This document shows, piece by piece, positions 1-8,112 of a DNA stretch of 18,362 nt. The stretch's first letter is position 1. Each line of letters starts with the position of its first letter. The notes below the pieces were generated by a model, which made no database searches, had not been told where the DNA came from, and saw nothing but the letters and a program-made list of their open reading frames with translations. Source of the DNA: Acetomicrobium sp. UBA3949 (GTDB lineage Bacteria > Synergistota > Synergistia > Synergistales > Acetomicrobiaceae); assembly GCA_002385485.1 (NCBI GenBank), contig DGDP01000025.1:1-18362 (forward strand), given 5' to 3'. The position numbers and the translations under genes were made by a program.

Positions 1-19
1 AGATGTGTATAAGAGACAG
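1..19 (+). other. Tn5/Nextera mosaic-end adapter remnant
   Basis: The first 19 bases, AGATGTGTATAAGAGACAG, match the Tn5 transposase mosaic end used in Nextera library preparation. This is untrimmed adapter at the contig edge and not genomic DNA. Genomic sequence therefore begins around base 20, and the left end of the window is an assembly end, not a biological boundary. Confidence 0.95.
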
Positions 20-108
20 GTTTAAAGCTATTGTGAATCTCGATAATAATTGAATCTATTGTTATGTGTGTATTATCATATGGTTAAATACTATCTAGTA
101 TTTCCCTT

Positions 109-116
109 GGGGGGAG
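109..116 (+). promoter_or_regulatory. Ribosome binding site of the macro-domain gene
   Basis: A G-rich run (GGGGGGAG) ends four bases before the ATG at 121 and supports that start. Upstream, 20-108 is AT-rich. A TATTAT at 71-76 lies 15 bases after TTGAAT at 50-55 and could be a weak promoter, but the spacing is short and I do not call it. Confidence 0.6.
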
Positions 117-120
117 AAAG

Positions 121-657
121 ATGCTTACAGAAGCAAAGATTGAAGCTGTTACGATAAGGCTTTATAAAGGAGATATAACTGCATACGATGGGGATGCCAT
201 AGTTAATGCAGCGAATAATCACCTTTGGATGGGTTCTGGGGTTGCTGGAGCGATAAAGAAAAAAGGGGGTGACGCAATAGAGAAAGAAGCAGTTTCCGAA
301 GGGCCGGTAAAAGTGGGGGAAGCGGTGGTTACCGGGGCCGGAAAACTGAAAGTTGACTATGTAATTCATGCTGTGGTGATGGACCAAGATCTTAAAACAA
401 ATGAGCGGTCGATAAGAGAGGCCACTCAAAGCGCGCTAATGCGTTGTGACGAATTGAAGATCGAGCGCGTTGCCTTTCCGGCTTTGGGTACGGGCGTTGG
501 TTCCATCGACTACGAGACATGTGCGAGGGCAATGTTGGAAGAAATGATGTATTACATAGAAGAAGAGGATACATCGCTAAAAGAAATTGCCATATATCTA
601 TATGGAGATGAGCCCTATCAGGCTTTTGCCGAAGCACTAGAAAAAATTGTTTCTTGA
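121..657 (+). CDS. Macro domain (ADP-ribose binding/hydrolysing) protein
   Basis: A 178-residue stand-alone macro domain. Visible family signatures are GDIT near residues 18-21, the ADP-ribose loop DAIVNAANN with GSGVAGAI shortly after, and the second phosphate-binding loop PALGTGVG near residues 120-127. Macro domains bind ADP-ribose and related nucleotides, and many remove ADP-ribose from proteins or deacetylate O-acetyl-ADP-ribose; which reaction applies cannot be read from sequence. The length is normal for a single-domain member and no signal peptide is seen, so it is probably cytoplasmic. ATG at 121 follows a strong G-rich ribosome site. The next gene starts 32 bases downstream, so co-transcription with the 5-oxoproline operon is possible, although no functional link is obvious. 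Confidence 0.88.
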   Translation: MLTEAKIEAVTIRLYKGDITAYDGDAIVNAANNHLWMGSGVAGAIKKKGGDAIEKEAVSEGPVKVGEAVVTGAGKLKVDYVIHAVVMDQDLKTNERSIREATQSALMRCDELKIERVAFPALGTGVGSIDYETCARAMLEEMMYYIEEEDTSLKEIAIYLYGDEPYQAFAEALEKIVS

Positions 658-689
658 AAAGCTACTTAAACTATTGGGAGGTGGATTAA

Positions 690-1922
690 TTGTCACAGCG
701 AGAATCTCAGAATGACATTGACGATGTGGGACAAAGGAGCAGAAAAGAGACGTTAAGCATACTGTTAGGTGCCGCATTTTTGATGGCCACATCCTCGATA
801 GGGCCGGGGTTTCTTACGCAAACGGCGGTCTTCACTAACCAGCTCAAAGCCTCTTTTGCCTTTGCTATTTTGATTTCCATTATTATTAACTTGATAGTTC
901 AGCTAAATGTATGGCGAATATTAGCCGTATCTAAGCTGCGTGCCCAAGACGTGGCAAATAAAGTCTTTCCCGGTCTTGGATATTTTATTGCCTTTTTAGT
1001 TGCCTTGGGTGGTTTGGTGTTTAACATAGGAAACGTTGCCGGAGCATCTATGGGTTTAAATGTAATAGCAGGGATACCCATTGCATGGGGAGCAGTTATT
1101 AGTGCCAGTATAGGCATCATGTTATTCTTATACAGAGAAATGGGACGAGCTATGGATCAGTTCACTAAAATACTTGGTTTTATCATGATAGCTTTGGTCT
1201 TATATACAGTCTTTGTTACTAAACCGCCTGTTGGGGTTGCGACTAGAGAAGCTTTCATGCCCTCCCAAATCGATTGGATGGTCATCATTACGTTAATCGG
1301 AGGCACTGTCGGCGGGTATATCACCTTTTCCGGGGCCCATAGGCTTTTGGACGCCGGAATATGCGGTGTTGAGCATATCAAGGACGTGACGAGAGGAGCA
1401 ACTAACGGCATCGTTATAACAGGTATCATGAGGATACTCCTGTTTTTGGCAATCCTTGGCGTTGTGTGGGCAGGTCACACTTTAGATCCGCAAAATCCTC
1501 CGGCCTCTGCTTTTAGGTTGGGAGCAGGCGAGATTGGCTATAGAATTTTTGGAGTGGTGCTTTGGGCTGCCGGAATCACATCCGTCGTAGGTGCTTCTTT
1601 TACTTCCATATCTTTCCTGCAGACTTTATTTAAGGGAATTCAGAGGAATAATCGTTGGTGGATCATAGGATTCATCGTTACCTCTACAGTGGTCCTGATT
1701 ACCGTAGGCCAACCCGTGACGCTGTTGATCTTCGCCGGTTCGGTCAACGGATTGATCCTTCCTCTGGCCTTGTTGTCGGTCATGCTCGCCGCCCACAGAA
1801 AGGATATCGTTGGAGAATATCGACATCCCAAATGGTTAACCATTACAGGGTATCTCATGGTGGCCATTACGTTGTGGATGGGCGTTATTTCGCTGGGCAG
1901 AATATTTACTATGTTTGGATAG
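690..1922 (+). CDS. NRAMP-fold transporter of the 5-oxoprolinase operon (YcsG-like)
   Basis: A 410-residue polytopic membrane protein with about 11 hydrophobic segments, resembling the NRAMP (Mn/Fe transporter) family and B. subtilis YcsG. The start is TTG at 690 behind GGGAGGTGG (676-684). Two motifs that bind metal in true NRAMPs are not present: the DPGN of helix 1 is replaced by GPGF (residues 38-41), and the helix-6 region (about 195-220, with GGTVGGYITFSG) has no MPH. The gene heads pxpB, pxpC, pxpA and ycsI. The likely role, by inference from context and missing metal ligands, is uptake of 5-oxoproline or a related organic substrate, not divalent metal. Automatic annotation would probably call it a metal transporter, which I consider doubtful. 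Confidence 0.8.
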   Translation: MSQRESQNDIDDVGQRSRKETLSILLGAAFLMATSSIGPGFLTQTAVFTNQLKASFAFAILISIIINLIVQLNVWRILAVSKLRAQDVANKVFPGLGYFIAFLVALGGLVFNIGNVAGASMGLNVIAGIPIAWGAVISASIGIMLFLYREMGRAMDQFTKILGFIMIALVLYTVFVTKPPVGVATREAFMPSQIDWMVIITLIGGTVGGYITFSGAHRLLDAGICGVEHIKDVTRGATNGIVITGIMRILLFLAILGVVWAGHTLDPQNPPASAFRLGAGEIGYRIFGVVLWAAGITSVVGASFTSISFLQTLFKGIQRNNRWWIIGFIVTSTVVLITVGQPVTLLIFAGSVNGLILPLALLSVMLAAHRKDIVGEYRHPKWLTITGYLMVAITLWMGVISLGRIFTMFG

Positions 1923-1929
1923 GATTGTT

Positions 1930-1962
1930 AAGGGCGGAAGGCGCTAATAGCCTTCTGCCCTT
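1930..1962 (+). terminator. Hairpin between the transporter gene and pxpB
   Basis: The arms AGGGC-G-GAAGGC (1931-1942) and GCCTTC-T-GCCCT (1950-1961) form an 11-pair stem with one mismatch and a 7-base loop, followed by TTATATTA, not a clean U-run. It lies between co-directional genes of the same operon, so it is more likely a partial terminator or an RNA-stability element setting transporter and enzyme levels than a full stop. Confidence 0.6.
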
Positions 1963-1991
1963 TATATTAGGGCATTAAGGGGTGTGTCTAA

Positions 1992-2741
1992 TTGGCCGAA
2001 TATCTTGAACCCAAGATCATGTGCGCTGGTGATAGTGCAGTAGTTATTGAATTCGGGGACAGTATAGATATGAAAATAAACGCCAGGGTTCAACAGCTTC
2101 GCCGATACATTGAAAACTCACATCTTTACGGCATTATAGAACTAGTCCCAACATACAGATCCCTGGCAATTTATTTTGATCCCCTTGCTGTAGGCGATAT
2201 AGGCCTCTTCTTTGAAAAGCTTAAAAGCATGGCCCAAAGGACCAAAGGAGAAGTTTCCAAAGGAGGACTTGTCATAGTAATTCCCGTATGTTACGGTGAG
2301 AAATTTGGGCCCGATATGGAAAATGTTGCAAGCCATACGGGGATTTCGGAAGAAGAAATTATACGCAGACATACAGCTCCAGATTACTATTGTTATATGT
2401 TGGGTTTTACACCCGGCTTTTCCTATCTGGGAGGAATGGACGAGAGTCTCGCTACTCCAAGGTTGAAGGAGCCTCGAAAGGTGATTCCTGCGGGGAGTGT
2501 GGGGATAGCGGGAAAGCAAACCGGCATATATCCCATAGATAGCCCGGGAGGATGGCAACTGATTGGAAGGACGCCCTTGAGACTTTTTGATCCTCAAGGT
2601 GAACAACCCTTTTTGATCGATGCCGGTATGTGGGTTAGATTTAAAGGCATCGGTAAGGAGGAATACGACGAAATTGCATCCGAAGTAGCCTCGAGAACTT
2701 ACAAGCCTGAAATATTGCAAAAAAGCGGTGATGTAGCATGA
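1992..2741 (+). CDS. pxpB: 5-oxoprolinase subunit B (KipI family)
   Basis: A 249-residue protein of the PxpB/KipI family, one of three subunits of the prokaryotic ATP-dependent 5-oxoprolinase that opens 5-oxo-L-proline to L-glutamate. Recognisable stretches are the N-terminal GDSAVVIEFG and the conserved block YYCYMLGFTPGFSYLGG (about residues 131-147), followed by PRKVIPAGSVGIAG and SPGGWQLIGRTP, which are characteristic of this family (allophanate hydrolase subunit 1 fold). The start is TTG at 1992 behind AAGGGGTGTG. The stop overlaps the ATG of pxpC by four bases (ATGA), implying translational coupling of the subunits. In B. subtilis the homologue KipI also inhibits the sporulation kinase KinA; nothing here suggests that role. 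Confidence 0.93.
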   Translation: MAEYLEPKIMCAGDSAVVIEFGDSIDMKINARVQQLRRYIENSHLYGIIELVPTYRSLAIYFDPLAVGDIGLFFEKLKSMAQRTKGEVSKGGLVIVIPVCYGEKFGPDMENVASHTGISEEEIIRRHTAPDYYCYMLGFTPGFSYLGGMDESLATPRLKEPRKVIPAGSVGIAGKQTGIYPIDSPGGWQLIGRTPLRLFDPQGEQPFLIDAGMWVRFKGIGKEEYDEIASEVASRTYKPEILQKSGDVA

Positions 2742-3805
2742 TATTGGAAGTGCAAACTCCGGGATTGCTGACGACCGTTCAGGATTTAGGCCGATGGGGA
2801 TATCAGGGAAAGGGGATGCCGGTTGCGGGGGCAATGGATCCGCATGCCCTGCAGATAGGGAATATATTGGTGGGAAACAATCCTCAGGAAGCTGCTTTGG
2901 AGATTACGGCCATGGGACCTAAATTGATTGTGACGGAAGGGGAAGGGCTGATTGCCTTAGTTGGAGCGGAGCTGGGGTTTAATATTAACGGTGTCGCTGC
3001 GCCTATGTGGCAATCGATTAGGATAAAATCCGGTGACGAAATTTTAGTCGCTTCACCCAAGGGAAGAGGTTGCAGAGCCTACCTTTGCTTATCGGGCGGC
3101 ATCGATGTCCCGGTGGTAATGGGAAGCAAATCTACCTATCTAAGGGCAAAAGTAGGCGGCTTGGAAGGGCGCCCTCTTAAAGCACAAGACACCCTTTCCA
3201 CGGGCCCTCTTAAACCTTTGACATGGCAGACTGCTGATTTTCAATGCCCCGAGCATCTGAGACCGGACAGAAGCGAAGATTCTCCATTGCGCGTGGTCCT
3301 GGGGCCACAAGACGATGCCTTCACGGAAAAGGGAATCAAGACCTTTTTGGAATCGGAGTACACCATAACTAACGAGGCGGACAGAATGGGTTATAGGCTT
3401 GAGGGAGAGACTATAGAGCACAAATCCGGAGCGGATATTATCTCAGATGCCATCCCCTTAGGGGCAATTCAGGTTCCCGGGCATGGCAAGCCTATCTGCA
3501 TGTTGGCCGACAGACAGACTACTGGAGGCTATGCAAAAATAGCAGTGCTTTGCACCCCCGATATAGCCAATTTAGCGCAGCGAATGCCGGGACAAAAGGT
3601 ACGTTTTAAGTCTATAACCCTTGAGGAATCCATAGCTGTCGTGAAGGTCGGAAGGGAACAAATAGATGAGCTTTTAAGGCTTCGAGCTTCTTACAGGACT
3701 CGCAAGGTTTTTCCGGGAGAGGGAACGGTCAGGAAAGAAGCTTATCGCATGAGGCTGAAGATTCAAGAAGTGACTTATGATGTAACCGTTGAAGAGGTCG
3801 ATTGA
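2738..3805 (+). CDS. pxpC: 5-oxoprolinase subunit C (KipA family, biotin-dependent carboxylase-like)
   Basis: A 355-residue PxpC/KipA protein (allophanate hydrolase subunit 2 family). Typical elements are TPGLLTTVQDLGRWGYQGKGMPVAGAMD at the N-terminus, the block with RAYLCLSGGIDVPVVMGSKSTYL in the middle, EADRMGYRLEG and GAIQVPGHGKPICMLADRQTTGGYAKIA further on. With PxpA and PxpB it forms the ATP-dependent 5-oxoprolinase. The ATG overlaps the pxpB stop by four bases. Length is close to the family's usual value and no key block appears missing. It is followed 33 bases later by pxpA. Confidence 0.93.
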   Translation: MILEVQTPGLLTTVQDLGRWGYQGKGMPVAGAMDPHALQIGNILVGNNPQEAALEITAMGPKLIVTEGEGLIALVGAELGFNINGVAAPMWQSIRIKSGDEILVASPKGRGCRAYLCLSGGIDVPVVMGSKSTYLRAKVGGLEGRPLKAQDTLSTGPLKPLTWQTADFQCPEHLRPDRSEDSPLRVVLGPQDDAFTEKGIKTFLESEYTITNEADRMGYRLEGETIEHKSGADIISDAIPLGAIQVPGHGKPICMLADRQTTGGYAKIAVLCTPDIANLAQRMPGQKVRFKSITLEESIAVVKVGREQIDELLRLRASYRTRKVFPGEGTVRKEAYRMRLKIQEVTYDVTVEEVD

Positions 3806-3838
3806 ATTTTATAAAGATGTTCTGAGGAGGTGTGTTTC

Positions 3839-4612
3839 ATGTATGCCATAGATTTAAACAGCGATCTTGGCGAAAGCTTTGGGGCCTGGAAGATGGGTAA
3901 TGACGATGCTGTGTTGCAGTTCGTCAGTTCTGCCAATATAGCCTGCGGCTTTCATGCCGGGGATCCCGTAGTGTTGCTTTCAACAGTGAGGGCTGCCAAA
4001 GAAAAGGATGTGGCCATAGGAGCCCATCCCGGTTATCCCGATTTAATTGGCTTTGGACGTAGAAATATGGACGTAACGCCAGATGAAGTCTATGCCTACA
4101 CTCTGTACCAGATAGGTGCCGTGCAGGCAGCGTGCCATGCCGTCGGCGCTAAACTGCAGCACGTAAAAGCCCATGGAGCTTTATACAACCAAGCGGCCAA
4201 AAATCGTGCACTCGCTGTCGCCATAGCACAGGCTGTCAAGGATGCAGGAGAAGGACTGATATTGCTTGGTTTGGCTAATTCCGAATTCGACAAGGCGGCA
4301 GCGGAAGTTGGCGTGCCCTATGCAGCGGAGGCCTTTGCCGATAGAGCTTATCAAGCGGATGGCACGTTGGTGCCACGTAAGGTCCAGGGTTCTATGATAC
4401 ATGACGTCAGCTTGGCAGTGGCTAGGGTAGTTCGCATGGTTAAGGAAGGCAAAGTCGAGACCATAGACGGTCATGTCATAGACCTTAAGCCCCATTCCAT
4501 ATGTTTGCACGGAGATTCGCCCAAGGCCGTTCAAATGGCCACCGAAATCAGAAAAGGTTTAGAGGCGGCAGGTATAGAGATAATGCCCATATCAGAGGTG
4601 ATTAGACGATGA
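3839..4612 (+). CDS. pxpA: 5-oxoprolinase subunit A (LamB/YcsF family)
   Basis: A 257-residue PxpA, the third subunit of 5-oxoprolinase. Family signatures are DLNSDLGESFGAW at the start, SANIACGFHAGDP, AIGAHPGYPDLIGFGRR, LQHVKAHGALYN, EAFADRAYQADGTLVPR and ICLHGDSPKAV. The reading frame stays open to a GTG at 3830, but that GTG lies inside the ribosome site GAGGAGGTG (3824-3832). The ATG at 3839, six bases after the site, is therefore the better start. The stop overlaps the following ycsI-like gene by four bases (ATGA), so the two are probably translationally coupled. Confidence 0.94.
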   Translation: MYAIDLNSDLGESFGAWKMGNDDAVLQFVSSANIACGFHAGDPVVLLSTVRAAKEKDVAIGAHPGYPDLIGFGRRNMDVTPDEVYAYTLYQIGAVQAACHAVGAKLQHVKAHGALYNQAAKNRALAVAIAQAVKDAGEGLILLGLANSEFDKAAAEVGVPYAAEAFADRAYQADGTLVPRKVQGSMIHDVSLAVARVVRMVKEGKVETIDGHVIDLKPHSICLHGDSPKAVQMATEIRKGLEAAGIEIMPISEVIRR

Positions 4613-5406
4613 AAGCCATAGATTACGCCTCAAAGAGCCCCAAAGAAGTCAGACAGGCGATCAGAAATAAGGAGTGGACGGGTCCCACTGCCGGGATGGC
4701 CAAGGGGCACGTGCAGGCAAATCTGGTCATATTGCCGAAGGATTGGGCATTCGATTTTCTCGTGTTCGCACAACGTAATCCGAAACCTTGCCCTGTACTC
4801 GATATTACGGAACCTGGGGATCCCGAGCCCAAGCTTGTAGCAAGGGGAGCCGACCTTCGCACCGATTTGCCCAAGTATAGGGTTTGGGAAAGAGGCGAAT
4901 TAGTTGACGAACCGACAGATATTATCTCTTGTTGGAGAGATGACCTTGTTGCCTTTTTGTTGGGTTGTTCCTTTACCTTCGAATCCGCTTTGCTTGATGC
5001 CGGAATCCCTGTGCGTCATATCGAATGCGGCTGCAACGTCTCGATGTACATAACGAACATCCAGTGCGTGCCGGCCGGGAGGCTTTCCGGCCCAATGGTA
5101 GTTAGCATGAGGCCAATTCCAGCTCATCAGGTGCCAAAGGCCGTCTTGTCCACGGGACGTTTTCCCGCAGTTCACGGATCTCCCATACACATTGGCGAGC
5201 CCTCTGTCATAGGGATAAAAGACATAAACAGACCCGATTTTGGCGATCCCGTTCCTATAAACCAAGGAGAGGTACCCGTCTTTTGGGCCTGCGGCGTTAC
5301 TCCTCAGGCAGCCTTAATGGCAAGCAAGCCTCCCTTTGCAATAACTCATGCTCCTGGACATATGTTTGTATGCGATCCAAAGGATTCCGATTACGCCATA
5401 TTTTAA
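4609..5406 (+). CDS. YcsI/DUF1445 family putative hydro-lyase (possible D-glutamate cyclase)
   Basis: A 265-residue protein of the YcsI/DUF1445 family. Recognisable elements are the N-terminal RQAIRNKEWTGPTAGMAKGHVQANLVILP, the central DDLVAFLLGCSFTFESALLDAGIPVRHIE, and the C-terminal CGVTPQAALMASKPPFAITHAPGHMFV. The vertebrate relative DGLUCY converts D-glutamate to 5-oxo-D-proline; bacterial members are usually annotated only as putative hydro-lyases. Its overlap with pxpA and position next to the 5-oxoprolinase subunits suggest it produces or salvages 5-oxoproline, but that is inference. It is the last gene before a strong terminator. No truncation is seen. Confidence 0.87.
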   Translation: MKAIDYASKSPKEVRQAIRNKEWTGPTAGMAKGHVQANLVILPKDWAFDFLVFAQRNPKPCPVLDITEPGDPEPKLVARGADLRTDLPKYRVWERGELVDEPTDIISCWRDDLVAFLLGCSFTFESALLDAGIPVRHIECGCNVSMYITNIQCVPAGRLSGPMVVSMRPIPAHQVPKAVLSTGRFPAVHGSPIHIGEPSVIGIKDINRPDFGDPVPINQGEVPVFWACGVTPQAALMASKPPFAITHAPGHMFVCDPKDSDYAIF

Positions 5407-5415
5407 GGAGTTTTT

Positions 5416-5450
5416 AAAAGGAGCGAGATCTTTTTATCCTCGCTCCTTTT
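5416..5450. terminator. Bidirectional intrinsic terminator between ycsI-like gene and trpA
   Basis: AAAAGGAGCGAG (5416-5427) and CTCGCTCCTTTT (5439-5450) are perfect 12-base inverted arms around an 11-base loop. A/T runs at the outer ends supply a short U-tract on either strand. It lies between the convergent pxp and trp operons and can end both. Confidence 0.88.
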
Positions 5451-5489
5451 AATGTGTGGAGAGAAGGGTCTTTAGGTATGATCAGGCGT

Positions 5490-6287
5490 TTAAGGTTGCA
5501 AAGCTGTTCTCAGGGCATCGATGAGTGCGGATGTAAAGACCGATACTTCGTTGACGATGGCCTTTCTTCCCATATCAGCCTTTTCAGAGATGATATTCAC
5601 TATTGCGCTTCCTATTACTATTCCGTCGACGTAGGGCTTTACTGCTCTTATTTTATCGGGGCTGTCTATGCCGAAACCCAAGGCAAGGGGGACGGAGACA
5701 TGGCTTCTTACTCTCTCCATGTAGGACTTTATCCCTTCTATGGGTCCTCTTTTATCTCCTGTTATGCCAAGGAGAGACACGCAGTACAGGAATCCCCGTG
5801 CTTTCCTTTCGATTTGAGACAGCCTTTCTTCTTTGGTGTTTGGCGTTACCATGTAGATGGGGCACAGGCCCTTTTCAGAGCAAATATCGTAAAATTCTTT
5901 GCCTTCGTCGAAGGGAAGATCTGGTATTAGCACGCCAGAGACTCCGCAGGAGAGGGCATCTTCGATGAAGCTTTTTTCGCCATACTTCATAATGGGGTTA
6001 AAATATCCCATTAAGACGATGGGTGTTTTGACGTCCCTTAACTCTTCCAACATCTCAAATATCCTCGATATATTAGTTCCGCCGGCTAATGCGCGCTGGG
6101 ATGCCGCCTGGATAATCGGTCCGTCTGCAAGCGGATCTGAGAAAGGCATACCCACTTCTATGATCCCCACCCCTAATTTGTCCAGCTCCCCTATGATCTC
6201 GGCAGTCGTATCAAGGTCCGGGTCGCCGGCTGCTATGTAGGGTATGAGTATTTTGCCGGCATCGAAAGCCTCGCTTAATGTCCTCAT
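5490..6287 (-). CDS. trpA: Tryptophan synthase alpha chain
   Basis: A 265-residue TrpA that cleaves indole-3-glycerol phosphate to indole and glyceraldehyde 3-phosphate and passes indole to TrpB through the alpha-beta tunnel. The two catalytic acids are visible: Glu44 in GIIEVGMPFSDP and Asp55 in LADGP, offset by five from E. coli Glu49/Asp60. PYIAAGDP near the start and the phosphate-site region ALGFGID are also present. The ATG lies two bases after the trpB stop, with a GAGGAGGAG ribosome site inside the end of trpB. It is the last gene of the trp operon. Confidence 0.96.
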   Translation of the reverse strand: MRTLSEAFDAGKILIPYIAAGDPDLDTTAEIIGELDKLGVGIIEVGMPFSDPLADGPIIQAASQRALAGGTNISRIFEMLEELRDVKTPIVLMGYFNPIMKYGEKSFIEDALSCGVSGVLIPDLPFDEGKEFYDICSEKGLCPIYMVTPNTKEERLSQIERKARGFLYCVSLLGITGDKRGPIEGIKSYMERVRSHVSVPLALGFGIDSPDKIRAVKPYVDGIVIGSAIVNIISEKADMGRKAIVNEVSVFTSALIDALRTALQP

Positions 6288-6289
6288 AA

Positions 6290-7474
6290 TTACATCTCCT
6301 CCTCGAAAAGTTTTCCCTTTATCGCTTCCATATCCTTGTCTCCTCTACCGGAAAGGCATAGGACTGCGAGCGTTCCCGGCTCGATGTTTTTGTGTTCTCT
6401 CACTAAGAATGCAAGGGCATGGGCGCTTTCCAACGCCGGGATTATGCCCTCCGTTTCGCATAAGAGCTTGAAGGCTTCTATGGCCTCGTCATCTGTGGCA
6501 TGGGTATAGTGAACTCTGCCAGTCTCATGATAAAAACTGTGCTCAGGACCTACCCCCGGGTAATCCAAGCCTGCCGATATGGAAACTGCAGGAACAATTT
6601 GGCCGTTCTCATCCTGAAGGATATAAGAGCGCGATCCGTGCAACACGCCAACGCTACCTCCTGTGAGTGCTGCGGCGTGCTGCCCTGTCTCTATTCCGTA
6701 TCCTGCCGCTTCGACTCCGACCATCTTCACATCTTTATCGTTTACGAAGGGATAGAACATTCCCATGGAGTTGCTTCCCCCGCCGACACAGGCAACCAAA
6801 AGGTCGGGAAGGCGACCCTCCTTTTGCAGTATTTGTTCTTTCGTTTCATCTCCTATTACGCGTTGGAACTCGCGCACCATCATGGGATAGGGGTGGGGGC
6901 CGACGACGGAGCCTATGACGTAGTGAGTGGTCGACACGTTTGTGACCCAATCTCTGATGGCTTCGTTGGTGGCGTCCTTGAGCGTCATCGTGCCTGAAGT
7001 AACCGGTATGACCTCGGCCCCCAAAGTCCTCATCTTGTAGACGTTTAGGGCTTGGCGATGCATGTCTTCCAATCCCATGTAGATGTGACATTCAAGGCCA
7101 AACTTGGCCGCCGCCGTGGCCGTGGCCAGGCCATGTTGTCCTGCGCCGGTTTCGGCTATTATCCTTTTTTTGTTCATGCGAAGAGCTAGAAGGATCTGTC
7201 CAAGGACGTTGTTGATCTTGTGAGCTCCCGTGTGATTTAAATCCTCGCGCTTGAGGTAAAGCTTGATGTCGCTAAGGTGCTTCGAGAGGCGATCGGCAAA
7301 ATAAAGCGACGTCGGTCTTCCGGAATAATCCTTCAACAAATATCGATATTGTGCCATAAAGGCCTCGTCGTTTATGGCTTCATAAAAGGCCTCTTCCAAT
7401 TCCTCCAGGGCCGGAATTAGTGTCTCCGGTACGAACCTTCCTCCAAATCTTCCGAAATATCCTTTAAGATCCAA
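6290..7474 (-). CDS. trpB: Tryptophan synthase beta chain
   Basis: A 394-residue TrpB, the PLP enzyme that condenses indole with L-serine. The PLP lysine is Lys86 in HTGAHK, and the PLP-phosphate loop is GGGSNSMG. FGGRFVPETL at the N-terminus and KREDLNHTGAHKINN are typical of the TrpB1 type that pairs with TrpA. The ATG at 7474 follows AGGAGGG in the 18-base gap after trpF. Full length, no anomalies. Confidence 0.97.
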   Translation of the reverse strand: MDLKGYFGRFGGRFVPETLIPALEELEEAFYEAINDEAFMAQYRYLLKDYSGRPTSLYFADRLSKHLSDIKLYLKREDLNHTGAHKINNVLGQILLALRMNKKRIIAETGAGQHGLATATAAAKFGLECHIYMGLEDMHRQALNVYKMRTLGAEVIPVTSGTMTLKDATNEAIRDWVTNVSTTHYVIGSVVGPHPYPMMVREFQRVIGDETKEQILQKEGRLPDLLVACVGGGSNSMGMFYPFVNDKDVKMVGVEAAGYGIETGQHAAALTGGSVGVLHGSRSYILQDENGQIVPAVSISAGLDYPGVGPEHSFYHETGRVHYTHATDDEAIEAFKLLCETEGIIPALESAHALAFLVREHKNIEPGTLAVLCLSGRGDKDMEAIKGKLFEEEM

Positions 7475-7492
7475 TTTTATCCCTCCTAAAAT

Positions 7493-8110
7493 TTATATTT
7501 CCAGTTTTTTTAACTTTTCCATGAGTCCGTAAATTTTCTTCTCGTCTTTAATTCCCGGAGAAGATTCGACGGCGCTGTTAACGTCAATTGCATGTGGATT
7601 TACAAATTCGATGGCCTCTTCTATGTTTTCTGGCCCTATGCCGCCTGCCAGTATAAAAGGTTTACCCGGGTCAATGCCTTTGATTATTCGCCAATCGAAG
7701 GTTTTGCCCGTCCCTCCCGAAAAGGGTCCCGCTTTAGCATCGAAGAGAAAAAAATTAGTAACATGGACATAACGAGATATAGCTTGGAGGTCTCTTTCAT
7801 CTTTTACGGGTATGGCTTTAATCGTCTTAAGGGGGCAATCGTATATGATGTTTGGATCTTCTTCTCCGTGAAACTGGACCATATCGAAGATTTTGGACTT
7901 TATGACTTCATCCAAAAATCCAATTGTCGGATTTTTTACTACAGCTACGACTGAAACGAAAGGCGGAATGCAGCAGGCCAGTTTTTTGGCTGTGTCTAAA
8001 TCTACTTTCCTCGGACTTTGTGCCAATATAAAGCCGATTGCATCTACTCCCGCCCTTAGAGTGGCCTCTACGTCATTTTTTCTGGTCAGTCCGCAGATCT
8101 TTACCCTCAT
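7493..8110 (-). CDS. trpF: Phosphoribosylanthranilate isomerase
   Basis: A 205-residue TrpF (beta/alpha barrel) that isomerises N-(5-phosphoribosyl)anthranilate. The start KICGLTR carries the catalytic cysteine (Cys6); FHGEE, GGTGKTFDW, ILAGGI and AIDVNSAVE follow the family order. The frame is open about 67 codons further upstream, but that extension lies inside trpC and has no family similarity. The ATG at 8110, two bases after the trpC stop and behind AGGTGGGG, gives the expected length and N-terminus. Confidence 0.95.
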   Translation of the reverse strand: MRVKICGLTRKNDVEATLRAGVDAIGFILAQSPRKVDLDTAKKLACCIPPFVSVVAVVKNPTIGFLDEVIKSKIFDMVQFHGEEDPNIIYDCPLKTIKAIPVKDERDLQAISRYVHVTNFFLFDAKAGPFSGGTGKTFDWRIIKGIDPGKPFILAGGIGPENIEEAIEFVNPHAIDVNSAVESSPGIKDEKKIYGLMEKLKKLEI

Positions 8111-8112
8111 GG

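Noticed and set aside
1..19. Transposon end or IS element at the left edge
   Set aside because: The exact 19-base mosaic end with no transposase nearby is library adapter sequence.
2142..2834. Long minus-strand reading frame (230 codons) opposite pxpB
   Set aside because: It is antisense to a clear family member, has no recognisable domain or ribosome site, and is best explained as a shadow of pxpB.
3830..3838. GTG start for pxpA at 3830
   Set aside because: It lies within the Shine-Dalgarno sequence; ATG 3839 is correctly spaced.
5454..5968. Plus-strand frames opposite trpA
   Set aside because: These are shadow frames with biased composition; trpA on the minus strand has all catalytic residues.
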